Shown: positions 10,419-19,025 of the stretch, one piece after another
How positions within the stretch are numbered: position 1 is the first letter of the stretch
How the letters are laid out: the number at the start of each line of letters is the position of its first letter
From: Streptomyces sp. V3I7
GTDB lineage: Bacteria; Actinomycetota; Actinomycetes; Streptomycetales; Streptomycetaceae
Assembly (NCBI RefSeq): GCF_030817495.1
Contig: NZ_JAUSZK010000001.1
Coordinates: 2,335,001-2,399,000 of the forward strand
Length of the DNA stretch: 64,000 bases
Direction: 5' to 3'
Position numbers and translations under genes: made by a program
Notes under the pieces: model-generated
Seen by the model: only the letters and a program-made list of their open reading frames with translations
What the model was told of the DNA's origin: nothing
The model's database searches: none

Positions 10419-11006
10419 ATGACCGCCATCAACGGGAGCGCCACCCGCCGCTCCGACGCCACCCGTAGTGCCATCCTCACCGCGGCCCGCGAGCGTTTCG
10501 CGTCCGACGGCTACGAGCGGGCCACCATTCGCGCGATCGCCAAGGACGCGGGCATCGACCCGTCGATGGTGATGCGCTACTACGGCAGCAAGGAGGGTCT
10601 CTTCGCGGCGGCCGTCGCGGTCGACCTGCGGATGCCGGACCTGACCGCGCTGCCGCGTGAGGAGATCGGCCGGGCCCTTGTCTCGCACTTCCTCGACCTG
10701 TGGGAGGACAACGGCGAGCTGACCGCCGTGCTCCGGGTCGGCGTCACCCATCAGGCGGGGGCCGAGCGCGTGCAGAGCATCTTCCGGGACCAGTTGCTGC
10801 CGGTGGTCCGGCAGGCGTGCCCGGATCCCGAGCAGGTCCCGGCGCGGGCCGTGCTGTGCGCCGCGCAGCTGCTCGGGCTGGCCCTCAGCCGCTACGTCCT
10901 GCGGCTGCCGTCGGCCGTGGCGCTGAGCCGCGAGGAGATCGTGGCGTGGCTCGCGCCCACCGTGCAGCGGTACGTGACGGCGCCGCACCCGGGGGTCAAC
11001 CCGTAG
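10419..11006 (+). CDS. TetR-family transcriptional regulator
   Basis: 195 residues. The N-terminal helix-turn-helix domain (about 15-62) reads TRSAILTAARERFASDGYE, ATIRAIAKDAGIDPSMV and MRYYGSKEGLF, a typical TetR DNA-binding domain. The C-terminal helical part resembles TetR ligand-binding domains. The ATG at 10419 is the only suitable start: the open frame extends 12 codons further left, but only into the 14-bp repeats, which contain no Shine-Dalgarno sequence. Leaderless translation is therefore likely. It probably represses both itself and the monooxygenase through the array and is relieved by the monooxygenase substrate; that is inference from position. Confidence 0.93.
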   Translation: MTAINGSATRRSDATRSAILTAARERFASDGYERATIRAIAKDAGIDPSMVMRYYGSKEGLFAAAVAVDLRMPDLTALPREEIGRALVSHFLDLWEDNGELTAVLRVGVTHQAGAERVQSIFRDQLLPVVRQACPDPEQVPARAVLCAAQLLGLALSRYVLRLPSAVALSREEIVAWLAPTVQRYVTAPHPGVNP

Positions 11007-11061
11007 GGACGCACCCGAGGGTCACCCCGTAGGGAGCACCCGGGGGTCACCCCCGTAAGGA
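10985..11061. repeat. Three tandem 25-26 bp repeats over the tetR stop codon
   Basis: Units start at 10985, 11011 and 11036 and share GCACCCGRGGGTCAMCCC followed by GTAGGGA-like sequence. The first unit contains the tetR stop codon (TAG 11004-11006); the others are 3'-untranslated. Tandem duplication by slippage is the simplest explanation. Confidence 0.8.
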
Positions 11062-11088
11062 CGCGCGCAAGGGCAGGCGTCGGCAAAC

Positions 11089-11153
11089 GCGCCGAGGGCG
11101 CCGTCCTCACCGCCGTACGACACGTACGGACGGGAGGCCGGCGCCCTCGGCGC
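11089..11153. terminator. Compound hairpin between convergent tetR and small membrane gene
   Basis: Outer 14-bp arms GCGCCGAGGGCGCC (11089-11102) and its complement (11140-11153), enclosing a second hairpin CCGTAC..GTACGG (11113-11129). It sits between two convergent genes and is likely a bidirectional terminator. Confidence 0.75.
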
Positions 11154-11171
11154 AGCGGTTCGGGAGGTCGC

Positions 11172-11432
11172 TCAGGCCTTGGACTTGGCGGCGCTGGGCT
11201 TGGTCACGCGGTTCTTGGACTTGTCCAGGACCATCACCAGGCCCGCGATGACCACGAACAGCGCGAGCGGGAGGATGACGTAGAGGCCCAGCGTCTCGAT
11301 GGCGCTCAGGCCCGGGCCGGGGTCGTCACCGTCGTCGCGGGTGAGCGCGAGCGCGGGGGACGACATGAGCAGCATCATCAGCGTCGTACCGGCTGCCAGG
11401 GCGCCGGCGCGCAGGGCGTTCTTCTTGTCCAC
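11172..11432 (-). CDS. Small membrane protein of unknown function
   Basis: 86 residues from GTG 11430-11432 (MDKKNALRAGALAAG). An N-terminal signal peptide or first membrane helix ends at PALAL. A short acidic, Asp-rich loop (TRDDGDDPGPG) precedes a clear transmembrane helix (about residues 43-68), and the tail is basic (DKSKNRVTKPSAAKSKA). This suggests a type I membrane protein with a small outside segment and a basic cytosolic tail. Conserved-looking but not recognised. Confidence 0.75.
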   Translation of the reverse strand: MDKKNALRAGALAAGTTLMMLLMSSPALALTRDDGDDPGPGLSAIETLGLYVILPLALFVVIAGLVMVLDKSKNRVTKPSAAKSKA

Positions 11433-11515
11433 GGTGCAAAAGTAGCGAACGCCTGGAAGGGGCGCGCGCCCGGGGTGCCTTATGCGCGCTCGCACCCCGG
11501 CGCACCCGCACCAAG

Positions 11516-13648
11516 TCACCCGAATCGGCCCGCGTTCACCGCCGGTCGGCCTCCCTGCCCGACGCCCTCCCTCAGCACGTCGAGCAGGGCGCGCAGGCGC
11601 GGCGAGGCGGTGAGGTCCTCCAGGGTGACGGGGCGCCCGTCGGCGTCGGCGATCGGCAGCCGCCAGTTGGGGTACTGGTCCCAGGTGCCCGGGAGGTTCT
11701 GCGGGCGGCGGTCGCCGGTGCCGTCCGGGAGCCAGACGCCGATCATGCGGGCGGGCGTGCGCAGCAGGAAGCGGTGCACGGCCTGGATCTCCGCCTCCTC
11801 ACCGGCGGACGGCCGCTCTCCGGACGCGCCCTGGAGCAGTCCGAGGCGCGCCAGCAGCGTCAGCCACTCCCCCGTGTCCGCGGCGGCCGCGGCCCGCTCC
11901 TCCTCCACCGGGTGGGCCAACAGGCCGAGTCCGTCGCGGAGTTCGACGTGGTCGCCGGTGAGGCGGGCGGCGGTGGGCGGCAGGTCGTGGGTGGTGGCGG
12001 TGGCCAGGCAGTCGGCGCGCCAGTGCTCGGGCGCGAGGGGGCGGCCGTCGCCCTCCCAGTCCCGTTCGAACCACAGCACCGACGTGCCGAGCACCCCGCG
12101 CCGCTGCAGGGCCTCACGCACCCCCGGCTCGACGGTCCCCAGGTCCTCGCCGATCACCAGGGACCCGGCCCGCGACGCCTCCAGCACGAGGAGGGCGAGC
12201 ATGGCCTCGGCGTCGTAACGGACGTACGTCCCCTCCGTCGGCGGCTGTCCCTGGGGCACCCACCAGAGCCGGAACAGGCCCATGACGTGGTCGATGCGCA
12301 GGGCGCCGGCGTAGCGGAAGAGGGCGCGGAGCAGGCCGCGGTACGGCGCGTAGCCGGACTCGGCGAGGCGGTCCGGGCGCCAGGGCGGCAGGCCCCAGTC
12401 CTGGCCGTGGGCGTTGAAGGCGTCGGGCGGGGCGCCCACCGACATCCCGGCGGCGAAGTGGTCGGCCTGAGCCCAGGCGTCGGCGCCGCCCGGGTGTACG
12501 CCGACGGCGAGGTCGTGGACGATCCCGACCGGCATGCCCGCCTCGCGCGCGGCGCGCTGGGCGGCGGTGAGCTGGGAGTCGGTGAGCCAGGCGAGCCAGG
12601 AGTGGAAGTCGACCCGGTCGCTCAGCTCGTCGCGGGCGCGGGCGGTCTCGGGCGAGCGGGGGTCGCGCAGCCCCTCCGGCCACCGGCTCCGGTCCGCGCC
12701 GTGCGCCTCGGCGAGCGCGCACCAGGTGGCGTGGTCCTCCAGCGCCTGCCCCTGCTCGGCGCGGAAGGCGTCGTACGCCGCCTGCCGCCCGGGCCCGAGG
12801 GGAACCTGCCGTACGAGTTCCAGCGCCTCCCGCTTGAGCTCCCCCACCGCGTCCCGGTCGATGAGGGCGTCCTTGTCGAGGACGGCGCCGCGCAGCCGTT
12901 CGGCCCGCTCCAGCAGAGTCCGGACGCGCTCGCGGTCCTCGACGTGGGCGAACTCGGGGATGTTCTCGATCCGCAGGTGGACCGGGTCCGGGAAGCGCCG
13001 GGAGGAGGGCCGGTACGGGGAGGGGTCGGTGGGGGCCGCGGGGGTGCCGGGGACGGCCGCGTGCAGCGGGTTGACCTGCACGAATCCGGCGCCCGCCGTG
13101 CGCCCGGCCCAGGCGGCGAGCTCGGCGAGGTCCCCGAGGTCGCCCATGCCCCAGGAGCGGCGGGAGAGGAGGGAGTAGAGCTGGACGAGCAGCCCGTACG
13201 AGCGTTCCGGGCAGCCGGGGAGCCGGTCGGGGGCGACGATCAGATGGGCGTCGGCGGTGCGGCCGTCGGGGGCGGTGGCGGTGAGGCTGTGGACGCCGGG
13301 CGGGAGCCCCTCGGCGTCGGCCCGCGTCCCGCCCTGCTCGGTGTCGATACGCAGGCGGGTGCCGGGCGGGAGGGCGGCGAGGGGGTTCTCCGGGGCGCCG
13401 GTCCAGTGGACGACGGTGGGCGGCAGCAGGCGGGTGCGCAGCTCCTGCTCGCGCACGGCGAGGGCGGCGCGGGCGGCCTGCGGGGTGCTCGCGTCGACGC
13501 CGAGCGCGGCCAGCGCGGCGGCGACGGCACCGGCGGACACGGTGACCGTGCGGTCCGGGGACGGGCTGTAGCCGGTGGCGACGCCGTGCAACGCGGCGAG
13601 CCGGGACAACTCCTCGTCGGGGGGCTCGGCCGGCCCGGACGCGGTCAC
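11516..13648 (-). CDS. malQ: 4-alpha-glucanotransferase (amylomaltase, GH77)
   Basis: Transfers 1,4-alpha-glucan segments to glucose or other acceptors in maltodextrin and glycogen metabolism; cytosolic. 710 residues from GTG 13646-13648. The first roughly 140 residues are the accessory domain seen in actinobacterial MalQ. The GH77 barrel follows: WGMGDLGDL near 166-174, the nucleophile Asp453 in RIDHVMG, the acid/base Glu501 in GEDLG, and the third acidic residue in THDLPPTAA. Its start overlaps the stop of the 13645-13893 gene by 4 bases, so the two are probably translationally coupled. Confidence 0.95.
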   Translation of the reverse strand: MTASGPAEPPDEELSRLAALHGVATGYSPSPDRTVTVSAGAVAAALAALGVDASTPQAARAALAVREQELRTRLLPPTVVHWTGAPENPLAALPPGTRLRIDTEQGGTRADAEGLPPGVHSLTATAPDGRTADAHLIVAPDRLPGCPERSYGLLVQLYSLLSRRSWGMGDLGDLAELAAWAGRTAGAGFVQVNPLHAAVPGTPAAPTDPSPYRPSSRRFPDPVHLRIENIPEFAHVEDRERVRTLLERAERLRGAVLDKDALIDRDAVGELKREALELVRQVPLGPGRQAAYDAFRAEQGQALEDHATWCALAEAHGADRSRWPEGLRDPRSPETARARDELSDRVDFHSWLAWLTDSQLTAAQRAAREAGMPVGIVHDLAVGVHPGGADAWAQADHFAAGMSVGAPPDAFNAHGQDWGLPPWRPDRLAESGYAPYRGLLRALFRYAGALRIDHVMGLFRLWWVPQGQPPTEGTYVRYDAEAMLALLVLEASRAGSLVIGEDLGTVEPGVREALQRRGVLGTSVLWFERDWEGDGRPLAPEHWRADCLATATTHDLPPTAARLTGDHVELRDGLGLLAHPVEEERAAAAADTGEWLTLLARLGLLQGASGERPSAGEEAEIQAVHRFLLRTPARMIGVWLPDGTGDRRPQNLPGTWDQYPNWRLPIADADGRPVTLEDLTASPRLRALLDVLREGVGQGGRPAVNAGRFG

Positions 13649-13893
13649 TGCAGCTCCGGCCCACAGGTGTCGGCGGTGGCGTCGGACTCGCTGGTCAGGG
13701 GTGCGGCGTCGGCGAGCGGCGGCTCACTGGTCAGCGGCTCGGCGTCGGGCAGCGGCGGCTCACTGGTGAGCGGCAGCTCGACGCAGGATCCTTCCGCGCT
13801 GAACACGCAGAGCTGGGGCTCCTCCGGTCCGAACCAGGGGCCCGGCACGGGTTTGGACTGGGCCGGGATCAAGAGGTGAGCCGATGCGGCCAC
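13645..13893 (-). CDS. Small repeat-containing protein coupled to malQ
   Basis: 82 residues from GTG 13891-13893, preceded by AAGGAGG at ideal spacing. Its stop overlaps the malQ start (GTGA). The N-half reads MAASAHLLIPAQSKPVPGPW and holds one Cys. The C-half is built from an acidic repeat, PLTSEPPLPDAEPLTSEPPL and another PLTSE, ending in a second Cys (DTCGPELQ). No membrane segment. Not recognised; the good ribosome binding site and overlap argue it is real. Confidence 0.65.
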   Translation of the reverse strand: MAASAHLLIPAQSKPVPGPWFGPEEPQLCVFSAEGSCVELPLTSEPPLPDAEPLTSEPPLADAAPLTSESDATADTCGPELQ

Positions 13894-13984
13894 GGGGGCC
13901 TCCTTGTGGGGTGAGGCTTCGGGCGGACAACGAAAGGCCTACCCGCCGCGGGCGCAAGCACTCCCCAGAAGGTTTCGAGATCAC

Positions 13985-14014
13985 TATGTACTCAGTACAT
14001 GTAGTGAGTACATA
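13985..14014. promoter_or_regulatory. PadR-type operator upstream of padR
   Basis: A perfect 10-bp inverted repeat, TATGTACTCA (13985-13994) and TGAGTACATA (14005-14014). The 10-base centre GTACATGTAG adds a further ATGTAC-type half-site. The ATGT...ACAT arrangement is the known PadR-family operator style. It lies 9 bases before the padR ATG, so autorepression of the padR-ABC operon is the likely role. Confidence 0.8.
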
Positions 14015-14023
14015 ATCATCGCC

Positions 14024-14557
14024 ATGAGCACCCGTCACATCCTTCTGGGGCTGCTCGCGACAGGGCCGAGCCATGGCTACGACCTGAAGCGGCGCCACGA
14101 CGAACGCTTCCCGCAAGCCCGCCCGCTCGCCTACGGGCAGGTCTACACGACCTTGCAGCGCCTGGTCCGCGACGGCCTCGCGGAGGTCAGCGGCACCGAC
14201 GCGGACGGCGGACCCGAACGGACGCTGTACCGCGCGACGGCCGCCGGTGCGGACGAACTGGCCCGTTGGGCCGGGGAGATCGCCCCGCCGGCGCCGTACG
14301 TGACGAACGAGATCTTCGCGAAGGTCGTCGTGTCGATCCTCTCCGGCGGCGACCCGGCCGCCTATCTACGCGCCCAGAGGGCGGCGCACATGGAACGCAT
14401 GCGGGAGCTCACGGCCGTCAAGACCGGCGCCCACGCCGATCTGGCGACCGTGCTCTCCGCCGACTACGCCCTCAATCACCTGGATGCCGACCTCCGCTGG
14501 ATGAACACCACGGCGGCCCGGCTCACCCCCCTGATCACGGAGGTCGACAGCGCATGA
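14024..14557 (+). CDS. PadR-family transcriptional regulator
   Basis: 177 residues beginning MSTRHILLGLLATGPSHGYDLKRRHDERF, the PadR winged-helix signature, with YTTLQRLVRDGLAEV as the recognition region. The C-terminal part is the helical dimerisation domain. Start ATG 14024 lies just after the inverted-repeat operator. The stop overlaps the ATP-binding protein start (ATGA at 14554-14557), so regulator and transporter form one operon. PadR proteins of this arrangement repress drug-type ABC exporters and are released by the drug; ligand unknown. Confidence 0.93.
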   Translation: MSTRHILLGLLATGPSHGYDLKRRHDERFPQARPLAYGQVYTTLQRLVRDGLAEVSGTDADGGPERTLYRATAAGADELARWAGEIAPPAPYVTNEIFAKVVVSILSGGDPAAYLRAQRAAHMERMRELTAVKTGAHADLATVLSADYALNHLDADLRWMNTTAARLTPLITEVDSA

Positions 14558-15270
14558 CCCAGCCACTGCTGAGAGCCCAGGGGCTCGTCAAGAAGCACGG
14601 CACCACACCGGCGCTGCGCGGCGCGTCGGTGGACCTGCACGCGGGCGAGATCCTGGCCGTCACCGGGGCCAGCGGCAGCGGGAAGTCCACGCTGCTGCAC
14701 TGCCTGGCGGGCATCGTCACGCCGGACGAGGGCAGCGTCGAGTACGCCGGTGAGCTGCTCGAACGGCTTCCGGAGCCGCGGCTCAGCGAGCTGCGGCGGA
14801 CCGACTTCGGGGTGGTGTTCCAGTTCGGGCAGCTGATACCCGAGCTGACCGCCGCCGACAACGTGGCGCTGCCGCTGATGCTCGCGGGCGCCTCGCGCAC
14901 GGCCGCGCGGGAGCGGGCGGGCCGGTGGCTGGAGCGGTTCGGCGTCCGGGGGCAGGAGGGGCTGCGGCCCGGCGAGATGAGCGGCGGCCAGGCCCAGCGG
15001 GTCGCGCTGGCGCGGGCCCTGGTCACGGACCCGAAGGCCGTCTTCGCCGACGAGCCGACCGGCGCGCTCGACTCCCTCGCCGGGGAGCAGGTGATGACCG
15101 CGCTGGTCCACGCGGCCCGCGAGTCCGGCACGGCGGTGCTCCTCATCACGCACGACGCCCAGGTGGCGGCGTACTCGGACCGGGAGGTGTCGCTGCGGGA
15201 CGGCGTCGTGCTCGACTCCCTCGGCGCACCCGTCGCGCCGGCCGCGCCCTCGTCGGAGGTGTCCCGGTGA
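14554..15270 (+). CDS. ABC transporter ATP-binding protein (MacB/LolD type)
   Basis: 238 residues. Walker A is GASGSGKST (about 37-45), the Q-loop lies in VVFQFGQLIPELTAADNV, the signature is MSGGQAQRVALARAL, and Walker B is AVFADEPTGALDS, followed by the switch His in LITHD. The FGQL..ELTAADNVALPLML segment and PTGALD are typical of the MacB/LolD subgroup, which pairs with FtsX-type permeases rather than multi-spanning importers. Overlaps padR upstream and the permease downstream by 4 bases each, so one transcript. Confidence 0.94.
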   Translation: MTQPLLRAQGLVKKHGTTPALRGASVDLHAGEILAVTGASGSGKSTLLHCLAGIVTPDEGSVEYAGELLERLPEPRLSELRRTDFGVVFQFGQLIPELTAADNVALPLMLAGASRTAARERAGRWLERFGVRGQEGLRPGEMSGGQAQRVALARALVTDPKAVFADEPTGALDSLAGEQVMTALVHAARESGTAVLLITHDAQVAAYSDREVSLRDGVVLDSLGAPVAPAAPSSEVSR

Positions 15271-16589
15271 GAACCGATCTGCGGCTCGCGCTGCTGCTGC
15301 TGGGCGGCTCCGACCGGCGGGAGTGGTGGCGGGTGGGGCTGACGGCGCTGGGCGCGGCGCTGGCGACCGGCTTCGGGACGGCGGCGGTCGCGATCGCCGC
15401 GCTGGGTGGCGATCAGTACAGCGTCGGGCTCGCCCACGGCCTGCTCAACCAGCCAGGGCAGCGCGCGGGCGCGATCCTCACCCTGGTGCTCCTGCTCGGC
15501 CCGGTGGTCGGCTTCCTCGGTCAGTGCGCCCGCATCGGGGCCGTCCACCGCGACCGACGGCTGGCCGGGCTGCGCCTGGCGGGGGCCTCTCCGGCCCAGG
15601 TGCGGCGGATCGCCGCGCTGGAGGTGGGGCTCGCCTGCCTCGTGGGGTCCGTGGTCGCCACGGCCGCTTCCGTGTTCTTCCTGCTGCGTGAGTGGCAGCA
15701 CCCGCCGGGGTCGGTCTGGGCCGAGTGCGCGCTGGCAGTGGTGACCATACCCGTGCTGGGCACGCTGGTGAGCGTGGTCGCGCTGCGCCGCGTCGTCGCC
15801 TCGCCGCTGGGCTGGGTGCTCCGGGTGCGCCCGCAGGGCGGCAGGCGGCCGGGCATCGTGCTGCTGGCGGCGGCTGTGGTGATCCTCGGCGCGGGGCTGA
15901 TACTCACTCCGGAGCGCTTCGGCGGGTTGCTGACCGTGTTCACCGCAGTGGTTCTCGTGGGGTTGAACGCAGTGTGGCTGACCGGCGCCACGGCCCGGTT
16001 CATGGGTCGCCGTCTCGCGGCCCGCACCGAGAATCCGGGGACGCTGATCGCGGCGGAGCGGTTGCGCGACGACCCGTGGGCGGCCGCGCGCACCCATGCG
16101 GCTGTACTGCTGGTCACCGTCGTGGGCACCGGATTCATGGGAATCCGGGAGGTTCTGCTCGACGTTCTGCACCGCGCCCATCACCCGATGGACCTGTCCT
16201 TCTACACCACGGGCATCGATCTCACCGGCACCGCGATCCTGATCGCCCTGGCGATCACCCTCGCCGGTCTCGCCGTGGGCGCCGCCGAGTCCGTGGCAAC
16301 CCGGCGCCGCGGCCTTGCGACACAGGCCGCAGCTGGGGTGCCCCAGTCCGTACTGGACCGGGCGCTGCTCCTGGAGACCGCCCTGCCGCTCGCTCCCGCG
16401 GTCGCGCTGGCCGGCGCCGGTGGGATGGGGATCGGCGTCTGGTACGCGCAGTTCGGCGGCGTCGACTCCGTGCCGCTGCTGCCGCTGGCCGTGCCCGTGT
16501 TCGTCTACGCCGCATGCCTGCTGGCGGCGGCCACCTCGCTGCCGCTGCTGCACCGCTCGGCGCACACGGCGGAGCTGCGCTACGGCTGA
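15267..16589 (+). CDS. FtsX-like ABC transporter permease
   Basis: 440 residues from GTG 15267, overlapping the ATPase stop (GTGA). Hydrophobic segments are visible near the N-terminus (GLTALGAALATGFGTAAVAIA) and as a cluster of helices across the protein, including paired FtsX-like blocks with the RLAGASPAQVRRIAALEVGLA cytosolic coupling segment. The last helices end at LLAAATSLPLLHRS. It forms the membrane part of the PadR-controlled exporter. Substrate unknown. Confidence 0.88.
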   Translation: MRTDLRLALLLLGGSDRREWWRVGLTALGAALATGFGTAAVAIAALGGDQYSVGLAHGLLNQPGQRAGAILTLVLLLGPVVGFLGQCARIGAVHRDRRLAGLRLAGASPAQVRRIAALEVGLACLVGSVVATAASVFFLLREWQHPPGSVWAECALAVVTIPVLGTLVSVVALRRVVASPLGWVLRVRPQGGRRPGIVLLAAAVVILGAGLILTPERFGGLLTVFTAVVLVGLNAVWLTGATARFMGRRLAARTENPGTLIAAERLRDDPWAAARTHAAVLLVTVVGTGFMGIREVLLDVLHRAHHPMDLSFYTTGIDLTGTAILIALAITLAGLAVGAAESVATRRRGLATQAAAGVPQSVLDRALLLETALPLAPAVALAGAGGMGIGVWYAQFGGVDSVPLLPLAVPVFVYAACLLAAATSLPLLHRSAHTAELRYG

Positions 16590-16599
16590 CGAGCCGGCC

Positions 16600-16638
16600 G
16601 TGTGGGGCGTACCTCCGTACCGGAAGTACGCCCCACAC
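16600..16638. terminator. Hairpin between the convergent permease and HNH genes
   Basis: A perfect 13-bp stem GTGTGGGGCGTAC (16600-16612) pairing with 16626-16638 and a 13-base loop, between two convergent stops. Confidence 0.85.
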
Positions 16639-16681
16639 GCACGCCGCGAGCGCCGTGCGAGGCAATGCGAAGGCCCGGATC

Positions 16682-17218
16682 TCAGGCGGAAATGCCGTCG
16701 ATCCGGGCCAAGGCGGCCTCGGCGCCGTAGGGCTGCAAGTAGGGCAGCCAGCGTGGGTCCCTGTGCCCGGTGCCGATGATGCGCCAGGCCAGGCCGGTGG
16801 GTGGGGCGGGTTTGTGGCGCAGCCGCCAGCCGATCTCGAAGAGGTGACGGTCGGCCTTGACGTGGTTGCAGCGGCGGCAGGACGCCACCACGTTGTCCCA
16901 GACGTGCTTGCCCCCGCGGCTGCGCGGGATGACGTGGTCGACGCTGGTTGCGACGCCACCGCAGTACATGCACCGGCCCCCGTCACGGGCGAACAGCGCC
17001 CGTCGGGTCAGAGGAACGGGCCCCCGGTAGGGAACCCGCACGAAACGCTTGAGCCGGACCACGCTGGGTGCGGGGAGCGTGACGGTCGCGCTGTGCAGAT
17101 AGGCGCCGGACTCCTCGAGGCAGACTGCCTTGTTCTCGAGGACGAGGACGAGCGCGCGGTGAAGCGGTACGACGCCGAGCGGCTCGTACGACGCGTTGAG
17201 GACCAGGACATGCGGCAC
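16682..17218 (-). CDS. HNH endonuclease
   Basis: 178 residues from GTG 17216-17218 with AAGGAGG just upstream, giving MPHVLVLNASYEPLGVVPLHRA. The open frame extends to 17353, but that part lacks homology-like composition and the ribosome binding site marks the shorter start. Zinc-binding CxxC pairs (CMYCGG and CRRCNH) frame the HNH core VDHVIPRSRGGKHVWDNVV. This family is widespread in actinobacteria as a single housekeeping-like gene; its biological target is not established. Divergent from the MscS gene. Confidence 0.9.
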   Translation of the reverse strand: MPHVLVLNASYEPLGVVPLHRALVLVLENKAVCLEESGAYLHSATVTLPAPSVVRLKRFVRVPYRGPVPLTRRALFARDGGRCMYCGGVATSVDHVIPRSRGGKHVWDNVVASCRRCNHVKADRHLFEIGWRLRHKPAPPTGLAWRIIGTGHRDPRWLPYLQPYGAEAALARIDGISA

Positions 17219-17415
17219 GGATGCCTCCTTGTACGCCGGCGGCGCGTGGCTCGCGCCGGGACGATCTGCAGCCAGTCTCCCCTCATGCCTGGTGGACGCG
17301 CCACCACGTCCAGGTAACGGGCTGGGAGTGTTTTCGACCACACCGGGATTCATCCCCAGGGCGACGCCCTGTTCAAGCCCAGGTCAGCGAAGTCTGACGC
17401 GTACACATCGCCCTG

Positions 17416-17445
17416 CCACCACACAATGCCCCGTTAGTGTGGTGG
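17416..17445. promoter_or_regulatory. Inverted repeat in the HNH/mscS divergent gap
   Basis: CCACCACAC (17416-17424) and GTGTGGTGG (17437-17445) separated by 12 bases, about 80-105 bases upstream of the MscS start. The position suggests an operator or promoter element, but nothing identifies the protein that would bind. Confidence 0.4.
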
Positions 17446-17522
17446 TTCTGCCCGTCCGGTGACCCTTACGTGATCTTGAGCGTCACGCCGGAGGGGCGGT
17501 GCAGCACCTGGAGGTTCCTGCC

Positions 17523-18638
17523 GTGTCCTTGTTCGCCGCCGTGATGGCCGCTGGTTCGTCGCCGTCGCCCTCGCCGTCCCCGTCCGCGAGGACGACCCGG
17601 GTGCCGACGTTCCAGGACGCCCAGCAGAGCGCGACGCACGCCGCCGGCTGGATCGAGGAGAACTGGTCCACGTGGCTCGCCATGGGGCTCAGGATCCTGC
17701 TGATCGTGGTGATCGCGGCGGTGCTGCGCGTGGTCGTACGGCGCGCGATCACCAAGCTGATCGACCGCATGAACCGCACCGTCCAGGCCGTCGACAACAC
17801 GGCGCTGGGCGGACTGCTGGTCCACGCCGAGCGCCGCCGCCAGCGCTCGCAGGCGATCGGCTCGGTGCTGCGCTCGGTGGCGAGCTTCCTGATCCTCGGC
17901 ACCGCGGCCCTGATGATCCTGGCCACGTTCCAGATCAACCTGGCCCCGCTGCTGGCGTCCGCCGGTGTCGCCGGTGTCGCGATCGGTTTCGGCGCCCGCA
18001 ACCTGGTGACGGACTTCCTCTCCGGCGTCTTCATGATCCTGGAGGACCAGTACGGCGTCGGCGACCAGATCGACGCGGGCATCGCCTCCGGCGAGGTCAT
18101 CGAGGTCGGCCTGCGCGTGACCAAGCTGCGCGGCGAGAACGGCGAGATCTGGTACGTCCGCAACGGCGAGGTCAAGCGGATCGGCAACCTCTCGCAGGGC
18201 TGGGCGACCGCCAACGTCGACGTGACGGTCCGCTCCGGCGAGGACCTGGACAAGGTGAAGGCCACCCTGGACGACGTCGCCGAGCGGATGAGCAAGCAGG
18301 AGCCCTGGAACGAGATCCTCTGGGGTCCGATCGAGGTGCTCGGCCTGGACAGCGTCCAGATCGACTCGATGACGGTCCGCGTCACCGCCAAGACGATGCC
18401 GGGCAAGGCCGTGGCCGTCGAACGCGAGCTGCGCTGGCGCGTCAAGCGCGCCTTCGACGCCGCCCAGATCCCCCTGGTCGGCGAGTCCCCGCACGTCACG
18501 GAGGAGCCCGACGCCGCCGTCGTGGACGCCGCCGCCCCGTCGGCGTACGCCAACCCCACGTCCCCGCAGTCCCGCGAGGCGTCGCCGATCACGCCGGTCG
18601 CGCCCGCCGTCACCCCGCCGCGGTCGCTCGGGAAGTAG
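17523..18638 (+). CDS. MscS-family mechanosensitive channel
   Basis: 371 residues from GTG 17523 (GGAGG 8 bases upstream; an alternative GTG at 17499 adds 8 residues). After a Ser-Pro repeat (SSPSPSPSPS), a membrane helix lies near WLAMGLRILLIVVIAAVLRVVV. A second follows at SFLILGTAALMILATF, and then the pore-lining TM3 with the MscS pattern LLASAGVAGVAIGFGARNLVTDFLSG. A beta domain with DQYGVGDQI and VEVGLRVTKLRGENGEIWYVRNG completes the fold. It would release osmolytes on hypo-osmotic shock. The C-terminal tail is Pro/Ala-rich. Confidence 0.93.
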   Translation: MSLFAAVMAAGSSPSPSPSPSARTTRVPTFQDAQQSATHAAGWIEENWSTWLAMGLRILLIVVIAAVLRVVVRRAITKLIDRMNRTVQAVDNTALGGLLVHAERRRQRSQAIGSVLRSVASFLILGTAALMILATFQINLAPLLASAGVAGVAIGFGARNLVTDFLSGVFMILEDQYGVGDQIDAGIASGEVIEVGLRVTKLRGENGEIWYVRNGEVKRIGNLSQGWATANVDVTVRSGEDLDKVKATLDDVAERMSKQEPWNEILWGPIEVLGLDSVQIDSMTVRVTAKTMPGKAVAVERELRWRVKRAFDAAQIPLVGESPHVTEEPDAAVVDAAAPSAYANPTSPQSREASPITPVAPAVTPPRSLGK

Positions 18639-19025
18639 GAGCGGCCGTCCCGCAGGCCGGGCCGGTACGCCTCGCGCGGCCAGGGGCCGGTGGCGCGGTG
18701 GCGCAGCGCAGGCTGCCGCGGATGGGAGTAGAGCGGCCGGGGCAGGCGGCGCTGAAGCGCGCTTCCACCACTCCGACGCCGTCGGCCTGGACGTAGCGTC
18801 CGCTTCGGCGGCCGCCAGCGGATGTGGGTACGCGAAGGGCTACGCCGCCGAGTCGGAGCAAGACGGACACCAGGGAACCGATCGGACTCACCGGACGTAT
18901 TCATGGGCAAGGGGTTGCGCGGCGGCCGGGGCGGGCGTGCGGTCGGGGATCGTCAAGGCCGGTGCGGATGTCGGTGCCGGCGGTGATACTGGGCGGCGAG
19001 CGGGTGACCATGGGGGAGGTCAGCG
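18639..19025. other. Intergenic region, no gene seen
   Basis: Between the MscS stop and the GlnX-like start. Frames crossing it are Arg/Pro/Gly-rich shadows. It should contain the promoter of the following seven-gene signalling locus. The GGGGGAGG at its right end is the ribosome binding site for GTG 19026. Confidence 0.5.
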
